Shown here in pieces: positions 43,665 to 52,226 of a DNA stretch of 64,000 nucleotides; the stretch's first letter is position 1; each line of letters opens with the position of its first letter. The position numbers and the translations under genes were made by a program. The notes under the pieces are model-generated. The model had not been told where the DNA came from and made no database searches. It saw only the letters and a program-made list of their open reading frames with translations. Where the stretch lies: assembly GCA_020024555.1 (NCBI GenBank), contig JAHHTQ010000004.1, positions 37,052 to 101,051 on the forward strand, written 5' to 3'. The DNA is from Angelakisella sp. (GTDB lineage: Bacteria > Bacillota > Clostridia > Oscillospirales > Ruminococcaceae).

Positions 43665-44462
43665 ATGAAAAAAAAATATACAATGAAAGACATAGCAAAG
43701 GATTGTGGTGTTTCTGTTGCCACAGTCTCATATGTCCTTAACGACGTACCAAATCAGTCCATAAGCGCAGAAACAAAAAAGCGAATCTTACAGGTTGCCA
43801 ATATGGTTGGTTATGTTTGCAGCGCCACAGCCAGAGCTTTGGCAACAGGTAAAACAAACAATATTGGCGTATATGTTCCGCTGATTGAGAACAGTACCAT
43901 AAAGTTAAGATTGCTCCAAGCCTTAGCGGAGGAGGCCGAAAAGGCTGGATATAGTTTGCTTTTGCTCACTGATAGCTGTTTAAAAAAACAATCGGCAAAT
44001 ATAGATGCTATTTTTGCCATTGATATATCACAAGAAGATTTTAAAATTATTGGAGACAATAATTACATACCGATTTTTTGCATTGAAGGTCAAATATGTG
44101 ATGATTTATTTTATAGTTTTACATTTGACAGCAAAGCAATTTATAACAGAGCATTGCAACAAAGCGAATGTTCAAAAGTAATTTTGGTGTGTGATAATAT
44201 TCAAAGTATAGATTATAAAGATTATCTTAAAACTTGCTATGATGAGATTATTGATTTTGAAACAGCAAATACTCAAAAATTTGATAGTGATACCGTACTT
44301 TTGCTTACCCGTTTTTTTAATGTTTCAAATAAATCGTTTTTACTTGGCAGCGAGGCTTTCCCTCTACCTTATGATGTATATGCAAAGCAAGTAATCTCAA
44401 TAGCTATTGAAACCATTAACAGAGATGAACCGCAAAAAAGTCATCATATCAGAATTTCATAA
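43665..44462 (+). CDS. LacI-family transcription regulator (maltodextrin locus)
   Basis: 265 residues, short for the family (about 330). The N-terminal helix-turn-helix and hinge are complete: YTMKDIAKDCGVSVATVSYVLND, then the SAETKKRIL hinge region and ATARALATGKTNNIGVYVP. The effector domain is truncated, with its second half small, so ligand binding may be altered. No ribosome site is visible before the ATG. It is divergent from the GH13 operon and convergent with the starch-binding lipoprotein gene. Confidence 0.9.
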   Translation: MKKKYTMKDIAKDCGVSVATVSYVLNDVPNQSISAETKKRILQVANMVGYVCSATARALATGKTNNIGVYVPLIENSTIKLRLLQALAEEAEKAGYSLLLLTDSCLKKQSANIDAIFAIDISQEDFKIIGDNNYIPIFCIEGQICDDLFYSFTFDSKAIYNRALQQSECSKVILVCDNIQSIDYKDYLKTCYDEIIDFETANTQKFDSDTVLLLTRFFNVSNKSFLLGSEAFPLPYDVYAKQVISIAIETINRDEPQKSHHIRIS

Positions 44463-44470
44463 TTTATACG

Positions 44471-44515
44471 GCGTGTCATAAGATTTATTTCTTATGACAC
44501 GCTGTTTATTTATTT
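44471..44515. terminator. Bidirectional terminator between regulator and lipoprotein genes
   Basis: A 12-bp stem GCGTGTCATAAG/CTTATGACACGC around ATTTATTT, followed by TGTTTATTTATTT on the plus strand. Confidence 0.75.
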
Positions 44516-45799
44516 CACGGTAACAATACCTGTTTTTGGATCAAGCGTAATTGTATATGTGCCAACATCAACATTGAAGTTTGATTTATTAGTATCTCCA
44601 AACCACTTGTCGTTAGGTACTTTTCCGGCAGCGCCGTAAGCTACTTTAAATCCTACTTTATTTGTGTTTTTGTCCACATCTTCATTTGTAAATGTAACGG
44701 TTTTTTCATACAAACCATTTTTTTCTTCCATTTTGTAGTTTGTGTTTTTTACATTTGCATCTTTTGCCCAGCCACCATTACCGCAACTTCCTACAATATA
44801 ATAAGCAGGTTCTTCAACAAGAATATCACCTTTCATAACAGGTTTACCATCTACTATTTCAAGTTCAATAAAGAACATATAGTGACCTTTGTCCAGTTTT
44901 ATGTTTTTGGTATTGTGTTCACTGCTGTACCAGTCTTCTGTCGCAACATTTTTTATTCCAAATTCTCCGCCATTTTCAGGAACATCAGCCTCAGCATACC
45001 ACACAAAATCATCACCGTTACGAATCATATCCTGACCTTTCCAGTCATTAAAAGAAGCCCATAATTTCATATCATAAACTATTTCGTTCAGTTTATCTGC
45101 CTCTCCTAATTTTTCGTATGAAAGAGTGGAAAGTGACAATGTTTCCGCATCTGTTTTTAGAATCAAACGATATTTACCGTCTTCTTTAACTTCAATATTT
45201 GCCCCTGACGAAAATAAATTTTCGCCACCCTGCAATGCGCTGCCCTTTGATTTATCAGCCAAATGTGAAGCGTCTATACTGTTTTTGGTATCCCAATTAT
45301 AGCCCTCACCAATAACAGCAATTTTGAAAGCATCACCTTTGTATAAATTTACATCGATAAAAAATGTATTAAATTCACCATCTGCTGATTTTAGCAAAAA
45401 GTTATCTTGTGGCCAAATCTTTCCCCATGCGTTTTCCGGATAACCACGTAAAGAGCCTGCAAGCATCCATTTACGTGTATCTTGAATACTTGATTGCCAT
45501 GCAACAAACACAGATGTATCTTGTATAATTGGCATATCTTTATCAAAAGGAACCATTAAAGCGGGGGTCGCATAGTACCCTTCAATCAAATAACCATCTT
45601 TTGTCAGTTCCGGAATGGTGACCGTATCACCATTATTTACATTAACTTCTTTTAAAACAGTTTTTCCGTCACCATCATAAAAAGTTACTTTGAAAGTCAC
45701 AGTATCTACATTATTTGTTTTATTCGTACATGCCGAAGCAAAAATCATTGTCACTGCAACTAAACAAATTAACATAACATTAATTATATTTTTCTTCAT
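44510..45799 (-). CDS. Starch/maltodextrin-binding-type lipoprotein with SusE/SusF-like modules
   Basis: 429 residues. Signal peptide with lipobox FASAC at the end, an InlB-type beta-repeat (about 30-90, KVTFYDGDGKTVLKEV) and then tandem carbohydrate-binding-like modules such as WMLAGSLRGYPENAWG and YYIVGSCGNGGW. GGGAGGG precedes the ATG. By location it belongs to the maltodextrin locus; it probably captures glycans at the cell surface. Similarity to SusE/SusF is by module style and not proven. Confidence 0.65.
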   Translation of the reverse strand: MKKNIINVMLICLVAVTMIFASACTNKTNNVDTVTFKVTFYDGDGKTVLKEVNVNNGDTVTIPELTKDGYLIEGYYATPALMVPFDKDMPIIQDTSVFVAWQSSIQDTRKWMLAGSLRGYPENAWGKIWPQDNFLLKSADGEFNTFFIDVNLYKGDAFKIAVIGEGYNWDTKNSIDASHLADKSKGSALQGGENLFSSGANIEVKEDGKYRLILKTDAETLSLSTLSYEKLGEADKLNEIVYDMKLWASFNDWKGQDMIRNGDDFVWYAEADVPENGGEFGIKNVATEDWYSSEHNTKNIKLDKGHYMFFIELEIVDGKPVMKGDILVEEPAYYIVGSCGNGGWAKDANVKNTNYKMEEKNGLYEKTVTFTNEDVDKNTNKVGFKVAYGAAGKVPNDKWFGDTNKSNFNVDVGTYTITLDPKTGIVTVK

Positions 45800-45817
45800 T
45801 ATGTGCCCTCCCAATAA

Positions 45818-45874
45818 GTTAAATGTATTATTAGATTTACTTAACCGTTTAAGTAATTTAATAATACATTTAAC
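45818..45874. promoter_or_regulatory. 57-bp palindrome over the lipoprotein promoter (LacI-type operator candidate)
   Basis: The outer arms GTTAAATGTATTATTA are exactly complementary. The inner part differs by one indel and centres on CTTAACCGTTTAAG, the CG-centred form typical of LacI-family operators. It overlaps the -10 box and spacer of the promoter below. Confidence 0.8.
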
Positions 45875-45889
45875 TATTCTTAATGTCAA
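45861..45889 (-). promoter_or_regulatory. Predicted promoter of the starch-binding lipoprotein gene
   Basis: On the minus strand TTGACA, a 17-nt spacer and TATTAT. The palindrome begins inside the spacer, so a bound regulator would block RNA polymerase. Confidence 0.8.
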
Positions 45890-45899
45890 TCCCCATTAT

Positions 45900-46386
45900 T
45901 AATTTTTGTTAATGCTCACAATTAAACAATTAAATTTATGTACAATATTTTTATTGATTGAAACAAAGAGTTATTTTTTCACTCACATTTATAATAAACT
46001 GAACTTAATCACAATATTGCTCAATATGTATATATGCCTATACATATCTTAAAACTGAAAAATAAAAAATGTGATTTGCTATAACAGAGAGGGGTATGAT
46101 AAAATGGAAATATAATATGAATTAACCAATGAGACGAATGGGAAAAAACAGAGAAAAATTTTTTACCGCTTATACAGGAATATCCACAAAGTGTGGGTGA
46201 AAAAAAGCAGTTATTGCAATTTCAGAAAATATAATTTCTTATTTTAAATAGTAATTTTTTTGTAAATATGATATAATATTGGCGAAAAATATTTGAATAT
46301 TAACTAAATATATCTAACGCTTACTTTCATTAATTAATTATAAATAATTTATTTCTAAAAGTATGCTTTGGAGAGGAGAAAGATTG
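45900..46386. other. Intergenic region before the second AraC-type gene
   Basis: AT-rich with no gene seen. It contains an extended -10 box TGATATAAT at 46269-46277, about 110 nt before the AraC-type gene, that may be its promoter. Confidence 0.5.
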
Positions 46387-47298
46387 ATGAATAATACGAA
46401 AACTTCCGACGTGCTTTTACGTTTTGAAAACGAAACCGGTACGGGACAGATTGAGGCTTATGAAGTTTTTCCGGGTATTTTGCTCAGTTACAGTAACTTT
46501 CATCTGGAACAGTGTGAGTCAAATTACACACAGTCTCAAAATATGTTCGGATTTGAATACTGTATTGGTGGTAAAATTCAGTGGGATAGGCAAGACGGTA
46601 AATCCGCCTTTTTGAGCGCTGGCAGTTTTATGCCATATGATTATAGGCAGAGTATTGGGCGTTTCCTTTTTCCACAAAAAAACTATCAGGGGATTTCCTT
46701 TGGAATTCAGCTATCAAAGGCGCAAGGACAGCTACCGCCGAATTTTCATATAGATTTGGAACGTTTAAGGGAGCGGTTCTGTATGGGAAACAATTTGGAT
46801 CTGTCTTCATCACCTCTGGCAACCAATGTATTGGGCATTGTGCAGGCATCGCTCTACCAGACGGATTTGCATCGAAAGCTTGCCTGTTTGCAACTGCTTC
46901 TTTTTTTGCAGGACCTTCAATGGACAGAGTACACAGCACAGCCAATCTATCTTCCAAGCAGTCAAGTGAGGAAACTGAAACAGGTAGCAGACATTATCCT
47001 AAACAATCTGGAACATCACTATACCTTGCATGAGCTTTCTCAGACTATCGGTATTCCGGTTACCACTATGAGACGGCATTTTGCCAGCATTTACGGCTGT
47101 TCTGTGGCAAAATTTGCGAGAAAACATCGGGTAGAGGAAGCTCAACGGCTTTTGCGTGAAACAGAACTGACTACATCGCAAATTGCATCGGTGGTAGGAT
47201 ATGACAATCCCAGTAAATTTGCCTCTGTATTCCGCTCGAATACTGCAATGACACCGCAGAGTTATCGGAAGAAAAGTCGTGAACAAAATGGAGCATAA
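46387..47298 (+). CDS. AraC-family regulator of the ECF/ABC transporter operon
   Basis: 303 residues. The C-terminal AraC domain has two helix-turn-helix units (YTLHELSQTIGIPVTTMRRHFASIYG; TSQIASVVGYDNPSKFASVFRS). The N-terminal 200 residues include a beta-rich part (EYCIGGKIQWDRQDG; FLSAGSFMPYDYRQS) resembling a cupin-type sensor. The ATG follows GGAGAAAGATTG at good spacing. AraC regulators of this kind often activate siderophore-import genes next to them, as YbtA does. G+C content is visibly higher than neighbouring genes. Confidence 0.9.
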   Translation: MNNTKTSDVLLRFENETGTGQIEAYEVFPGILLSYSNFHLEQCESNYTQSQNMFGFEYCIGGKIQWDRQDGKSAFLSAGSFMPYDYRQSIGRFLFPQKNYQGISFGIQLSKAQGQLPPNFHIDLERLRERFCMGNNLDLSSSPLATNVLGIVQASLYQTDLHRKLACLQLLLFLQDLQWTEYTAQPIYLPSSQVRKLKQVADIILNNLEHHYTLHELSQTIGIPVTTMRRHFASIYGCSVAKFARKHRVEEAQRLLRETELTTSQIASVVGYDNPSKFASVFRSNTAMTPQSYRKKSREQNGA

Positions 47299-47312
47299 TG
47301 GACAAAACAGAG

Positions 47313-47341
47313 TTGCAACACAATAGAGAATAGCCTATACT
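47313..47341 (+). promoter_or_regulatory. Predicted promoter of the ECF/ABC transporter operon
   Basis: TTGCAA, a 17-nt spacer and TATACT, 24 bp upstream of the operator and 57 bp upstream of the first gene. Confidence 0.6.
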
Positions 47342-47364
47342 GATGATACAGTTTTTAACAAGAA

Positions 47365-47380
47365 GTTAGCGTCTACTAAC
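47365..47380. promoter_or_regulatory. Operator GTTAG-N6-CTAAC, site 5 (ECF/ABC transporter operon)
   Basis: GTTAG CGTCTA CTAAC, directly before the AAAAGGAG ribosome site. The same motif as at the nitrogenase-like operon links the two regions. Confidence 0.75.
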
Positions 47381-47397
47381 TTAAAAGGAGATTTTCT

Positions 47398-47985
47398 ATG
47401 AAACATAAATATGAACTTAAAGACTTTCTGAATGTGGCACTTTTTGTGGTGCTGTACTATGTATCGTTCTTCGTTGCTATGTGCGCAGGATACATTCCTG
47501 TTTTGATGACGGTCTTGCCTCTCATCACCGGTATTGTGTGTGGCATTCCCTTTATGCTCTTCCTAACAAAAATCAAAAAGCCCGGTATGATACTTATGAT
47601 GGGTCTGCTATGTGGACTTTTGTCTTTGACTATGGGAAGCGGTATTTTGCCTCTTGTCACAGCTATAATCGCAAGCTTTCTGGCAGAAGTTATATTGTCG
47701 GCGCTTCATTATACATCTACTATTAAGATAATTTTGGTATATGTAATATTTACTCTGTGGGATATAGGTTTCGCTCTACGTCTGTACTTGGCTTCATTTG
47801 ACAGCTACCGTAAACGTCTCATAGAGCAATATGGAGAAGCGTATGTATCCGAAATGCTGACTAATGTATCCAGTGTCGGTTTTTGGGGTAGTATTATCCT
47901 GACACTGGTCGGAGGCGTTTTAGGAGGTATTCTCGGCTATGCGGTTTTCAAAAAGCATTTTCAGAAAATCGGTAAAAAAGCATGA
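47398..47985 (+). CDS. MptD-family putative ECF transporter S component
   Basis: 195 residues with five or six membrane segments. The N-terminal LKDFLNVALFVVLYYV and the later MTVLPLITGIVCGIPFMLFLTKIKKPG are the MptD-type pattern (TIGR02185). S components bind the cargo of energy-coupling factor importers. EcfT and a double ATPase are encoded in the same operon. The cargo is unknown; the context suggests a metal chelate. The stop overlaps the next ATG (ATGA). Confidence 0.85.
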   Translation: MKHKYELKDFLNVALFVVLYYVSFFVAMCAGYIPVLMTVLPLITGIVCGIPFMLFLTKIKKPGMILMMGLLCGLLSLTMGSGILPLVTAIIASFLAEVILSALHYTSTIKIILVYVIFTLWDIGFALRLYLASFDSYRKRLIEQYGEAYVSEMLTNVSSVGFWGSIILTLVGGVLGGILGYAVFKKHFQKIGKKA

Positions 47986-48692
47986 TAAAAAAAACAAAGT
48001 TGGGCTTTTTGGATCCTAGAACAAAACTCCTTTTGGTTGTTACAATCAGCGGACTTTTGGTTCAGTGTGGTCTGTCTACTATGGAACTAATTGAAAATGG
48101 AGTCTTATTATCCATTCCTCTTATTTTTTATATTATTTCAGGCAAATATCGGAAAGCAATTTGTCACGGCTGTATTTATATTGTGGGTTTGGCGCTGTTG
48201 ATGTTTTTGTTTCCAAAACTTTCCGGCGGAGCTGCTATTTTTCTTTCCTCCGTGTGCGCCCTGTTTATAAAACTTATGCCCGGAATTGCTTTTGCATTTT
48301 TTATGATATGCACCATAGAAGCTTCTGATCTCATTGCCGCTCTTGATAGAATGTATTTGCCAAAAGGCTTTAACTGGACAGTCAGTATGGTGCTAAGGTT
48401 CTTTCCAACCGTAAAAGAGGAGCTGTCAGCTACTTGGGACGGCGTCCGTCTACGAGGACATACGTTAGGATATTGTCTGTTGCATCCAGTTTCCGCTTTG
48501 GTAAACGTATTTGTTCCTCTTATTGTCTCTGTGATAAATATTGGTGATGAGCTGCTTATGGCGACACTCACCAAAGGATTTGATATCCGTGGGATACGTA
48601 CCAGCATTTCTGTACCAAAACTTAACGTACAGGATATTATACTTATAGCCTTTTGCTGTATAGGCTGGTGTATTCATATTTTAATAAAGTAA
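47982..48692 (+). CDS. EcfT-like transmembrane component
   Basis: 236 residues with about five membrane segments. PRTKLLLVVTISGL near the start and VRLRGHTL in the middle, with GDELLMATLTKGFDIRG later, are EcfT features; the last carries one coupling-helix motif to the ATPase. It connects the S component with the ATPase at the end of the operon. Confidence 0.88.
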   Translation: MIKKTKLGFLDPRTKLLLVVTISGLLVQCGLSTMELIENGVLLSIPLIFYIISGKYRKAICHGCIYIVGLALLMFLFPKLSGGAAIFLSSVCALFIKLMPGIAFAFFMICTIEASDLIAALDRMYLPKGFNWTVSMVLRFFPTVKEELSATWDGVRLRGHTLGYCLLHPVSALVNVFVPLIVSVINIGDELLMATLTKGFDIRGIRTSISVPKLNVQDIILIAFCCIGWCIHILIK

Positions 48693-48706
48693 ACGGAAGT
48701 GATTAA

Positions 48707-50470
48707 ATGAATAAAGAAACAATTTCCTTTTTGCAGCCATATCTGAGACAGAATAAAAAAAATATGATTCTGTCGGTTATTTTGTCTGTATGTAGTGTGA
48801 TGATTGGCTTTACTCCCTATTTTGCGGTGTTCTGGCTTATGACTGGTCTACTTCGCCATACCATAACAGCTTATGGTATTTTGATACTGAGCCTTGTCTG
48901 TGTGGTTGGATATTTGCTAAAAACACTGCTGTTTGAAGTATCCACTACCCTTTCCCATAAAAGCGCCTACGCAATTCTTCAACAAATCCGCCTAGATTTA
49001 GCGCAAAAATTTATGCGAGTCCCTCTGGGATATGTTGTGGAGCAGCCTATTGGAAAATTCAAAAATCTAGCCATTGATCAGGTTGAAAATTTGGAGCTAC
49101 CGCTAGCCCATCTAATTCCGGAGGGGGTAGCCTATGCGTTGGCTCCGTTGGCAGTGTGTGTTGTTTTACTCTGTATCAATCCCTTGATGGCACTGGCTTC
49201 TCTTTTGTCCTGCATTTTTGGAGTAGTAGTATCCGCCCCTATGATGACAAAAATGAATCAAAATTATGATGCCTATATGAAGTCTTGTGATATTATGAAC
49301 AGCACTATTGTGGAATATTTGGAAGGTATTGAGGTGATAAAGACCTTTAATCAGGGAGATGTCTCCTACGGTAAATTTAAACACAGTGTGGAAAGTTTCC
49401 GTAAGCTAACGCTACAATGGTTCCGCAGTACATGGGTTGGCGGTAATCTGATGATGACCATTATGCCCTCTACACTACTAGGTGTATTACCTGTGGGTAT
49501 GTTGCTTTATATACACGGTTCACTAAGTCCGGAACAACTGGTGCTTTCTATTATATTGTCTCTGGCTCTAATAAGTCCTATTATGGGTCTCAGCACATAT
49601 ATGAACAACCTGAAAATGATTCAGTATGCAGCGCAATCGGTCGATGCAGTCCTCAAACAGTCCGAATTACAGGAAAAATCGAATTCGGTAGACTTAGACA
49701 ATTTTGACATTACCTTTGACCATGTGGATTTTTCCTACCATACAGAAAATCCGCATAAAATTCTAAACGACCTGTCTTTCCGAATTCCTGAGGGCAACTT
49801 CTGTGCGCTCATAGGTCCATCGGGTAGTGGAAAATCCACAGTTGCCCGTCTCATTTTACGCTTTTGGGATGTAAGTAGCGGACGGATTTTGCTGGGAGGA
49901 AAAGATATTCGGGATATCCCCTTGTCTGAGCTATCCCACTATATCAGTTTTGTTGCTCAGGATAATTATCTATTTAATACGTCAATTAGAGAAAATATCC
50001 GTATGGGCAATCCTCTATCCTCCGATGAACAGGTCTATGAAGCGGCAAAGAAGGCGTGTTGTCACGAGTTCATTATGAAATTGGAACATGGCTATGATTC
50101 AATGGCGGGAGAGGCCGGCAGTAGATTATCAGGTGGCGAAAAGCAACGTATTGCCATTGCCCGAATGATTCTTCGAAATGCTCCTGTGGTGATTTTAGAT
50201 GAAGCCACTGCCTATACTGACCCAGAGAACGAAGAAAAAATTCAGCAGGCTATCTCCAACCTCACGGCAGGTAAAACACTGCTGGTGATTGCCCATCGAC
50301 TCTCCACCGTTTCCGGCGCAGATTCTATTATGATTCTGCAAAAAGGACAACTTGTTGCTACCGGTACTCACGAGTCACTTCTTCGCACCTCGCCTTTGTA
50401 TCAAAATATGTGGCAGGCGCATATTGGAGCAAAAAATCAGTCTGTTCAAGGGGGTCGATGCCATGTTTAG
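48707..50470 (+). CDS. ABC half-transporter, exporter fold (YbtP/IrtA-like)
   Basis: 587 residues. An N-terminal membrane domain with six segments (about 20-300) and a C-terminal ATPase: Walker A GPSGSGKST, signature LSGGEKQRIAIAR, and Walker B VVILDEATAYTD. A pair with the next gene should form a heterodimer. In YbtPQ and IrtAB such exporter-fold pairs import siderophores. Its overlap with the next gene (8 bp) supports pairing. Confidence 0.88.
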   Translation: MNKETISFLQPYLRQNKKNMILSVILSVCSVMIGFTPYFAVFWLMTGLLRHTITAYGILILSLVCVVGYLLKTLLFEVSTTLSHKSAYAILQQIRLDLAQKFMRVPLGYVVEQPIGKFKNLAIDQVENLELPLAHLIPEGVAYALAPLAVCVVLLCINPLMALASLLSCIFGVVVSAPMMTKMNQNYDAYMKSCDIMNSTIVEYLEGIEVIKTFNQGDVSYGKFKHSVESFRKLTLQWFRSTWVGGNLMMTIMPSTLLGVLPVGMLLYIHGSLSPEQLVLSIILSLALISPIMGLSTYMNNLKMIQYAAQSVDAVLKQSELQEKSNSVDLDNFDITFDHVDFSYHTENPHKILNDLSFRIPEGNFCALIGPSGSGKSTVARLILRFWDVSSGRILLGGKDIRDIPLSELSHYISFVAQDNYLFNTSIRENIRMGNPLSSDEQVYEAAKKACCHEFIMKLEHGYDSMAGEAGSRLSGGEKQRIAIARMILRNAPVVILDEATAYTDPENEEKIQQAISNLTAGKTLLVIAHRLSTVSGADSIMILQKGQLVATGTHESLLRTSPLYQNMWQAHIGAKNQSVQGGRCHV

Positions 50471-52226
50471 AATCGTAAAAAGAATGATTGCTTGGTCCGA
50501 AAACTACCAAAAACGTATCTATCTGGGATTTCTATTGTCCTTTATAATAGGTATTTTCATCTCGTTACCCACCGTACTGGCAGCTATGGCAATTCAACTC
50601 ATCTTGGAAGATATGATGGGCATAGAAGCAATAAGTGGTAAAGATATTTTTCTCTTTTTTCTGATGCTTTTGGCTGCTGTCGGTGGTAGATTTCTGTTTA
50701 CATATCTAAAAGCCAGTATTCAGGATACAGTCATATATGAAAAACTGGCAGATGAACGAATAGGGCTTGGAAACATTCTGAAACGTGTGCCTTTGGGTTT
50801 TTTCCAACAAAATCAAACCGGAGATTTGCTGACAGCTATGACCACAGACATGAGCTTTATGGAATATCATGCTATGACTATGCTGGATATGGTTGTAAAC
50901 GGATACATCACATCAATAGTTATGCTTATTTTTTGCATGAGTGTGAACTGGCAACTGGGAGTCATTATGGGCTTAGGTCTTATCTTTTCTGCAATTTTTC
51001 TCTATCTTATGGGTAAGGCAAGCTACAAAAACGGATCAGTTTTGCAAAATGCCAACGAAGATATGACGGGCGCTACCATTGAATACTTGCGTGGAATCGC
51101 TTTGGTCAAAACCTTTCATCAGGAGGGCGCCACTGCAAAAGGCATAAAGAATGCTTACCAAAAAAGCAAAGACATAAATATCAAAATTGAAAAGGAATAT
51201 GCCGTTTATAATTTTTTCCATGTGATGAGTCTGAGACTGGCTTCTACAACTATGGTTATTTATGGCAGTGTTATGACCTGGCAAGGCAAAATGGATCTCC
51301 CCACTATGGTGTTTGTTGATATTATGTCTTTTATAGCCTTTCTCAGCACAGAAAATCTGAGTAGCGCATTTCATGTCCTTCATGTGATTGATCATACTTT
51401 GGATAAATTGGACAGATTGACTGGGGCTCAGTTTATTGATTACAACGGAAAGGATATGGAACCTTCCTCCCATACCATCAACTTTCAAAACGTATCATTC
51501 GGATACGATAAGCGTATGGTGCTGAAAGGTGTCACTTGCACCTTTCCGGAAAACAGCTTTACAGCCATTGTGGGACCAAGCGGTAGCGGAAAGACTACCA
51601 TATGCAATCTGATTGCCCGTTTTTACGATGTGTCTGACGGCAGTATAACTCTTGGGGACAAAGATCTGCGAAACTTTACTTGTGACAGTATTTTAAAACA
51701 ACTCAGTATTGTATTTCAGAATGTCTACTTGTTTCACGATACCATTTTGGATAATATCCGCTTTGGAAAGCCAGATGCCAGTATGGAGGAAGTGGTAGAG
51801 GCAGCCAAAAAGGCAAGATGCCATAATTTCATTATGCAACTACCAAACGGCTATGATACGGTTGTGGGTGAGGGTGGCTCCACACTATCGGGTGGGGAAA
51901 AACAGCGTATTTCCCTTGCACGGGCAATTCTCAAAAATGCGCCCATCATCATTCTGGACGAAGCAACTTCCAGTGTGGATCCGGAAAACGAACATCTAAT
52001 TCAAGAGGCAATCCATGAACTGATTTATGGAAAAACTGTCATTGCCATTGCGCACCGTCTGCCCACCATTGAACAGGCAAATCAGATTCTTGTACTGGAA
52101 AACGGACGAATCGTTCAGTCCGGTACGCATAAGGAACTGATTAGGCAAAAAGGAACCTATCAAGATTTTATGCGAGTCAGAGAGAACGCACAAAACTGGA
52201 TTTTGGGGGAGAAAACAAAGCTATGA
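50463..52226 (+). CDS. ABC half-transporter, exporter fold (YbtQ/IrtB-like)
   Basis: 587 residues, the same length as its partner. The ATG is chosen because GGGGG lies close upstream; an upstream start would overlap the partner much more. Membrane domain at about 15-310, then Walker A GPSGSGKTT, signature LSGGEKQRISLAR and Walker B IIILDEATSSVDP. Likely partner of the preceding half-transporter in a heterodimer. Confidence 0.88.
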   Translation: MFRIVKRMIAWSENYQKRIYLGFLLSFIIGIFISLPTVLAAMAIQLILEDMMGIEAISGKDIFLFFLMLLAAVGGRFLFTYLKASIQDTVIYEKLADERIGLGNILKRVPLGFFQQNQTGDLLTAMTTDMSFMEYHAMTMLDMVVNGYITSIVMLIFCMSVNWQLGVIMGLGLIFSAIFLYLMGKASYKNGSVLQNANEDMTGATIEYLRGIALVKTFHQEGATAKGIKNAYQKSKDINIKIEKEYAVYNFFHVMSLRLASTTMVIYGSVMTWQGKMDLPTMVFVDIMSFIAFLSTENLSSAFHVLHVIDHTLDKLDRLTGAQFIDYNGKDMEPSSHTINFQNVSFGYDKRMVLKGVTCTFPENSFTAIVGPSGSGKTTICNLIARFYDVSDGSITLGDKDLRNFTCDSILKQLSIVFQNVYLFHDTILDNIRFGKPDASMEEVVEAAKKARCHNFIMQLPNGYDTVVGEGGSTLSGGEKQRISLARAILKNAPIIILDEATSSVDPENEHLIQEAIHELIYGKTVIAIAHRLPTIEQANQILVLENGRIVQSGTHKELIRQKGTYQDFMRVRENAQNWILGEKTKL

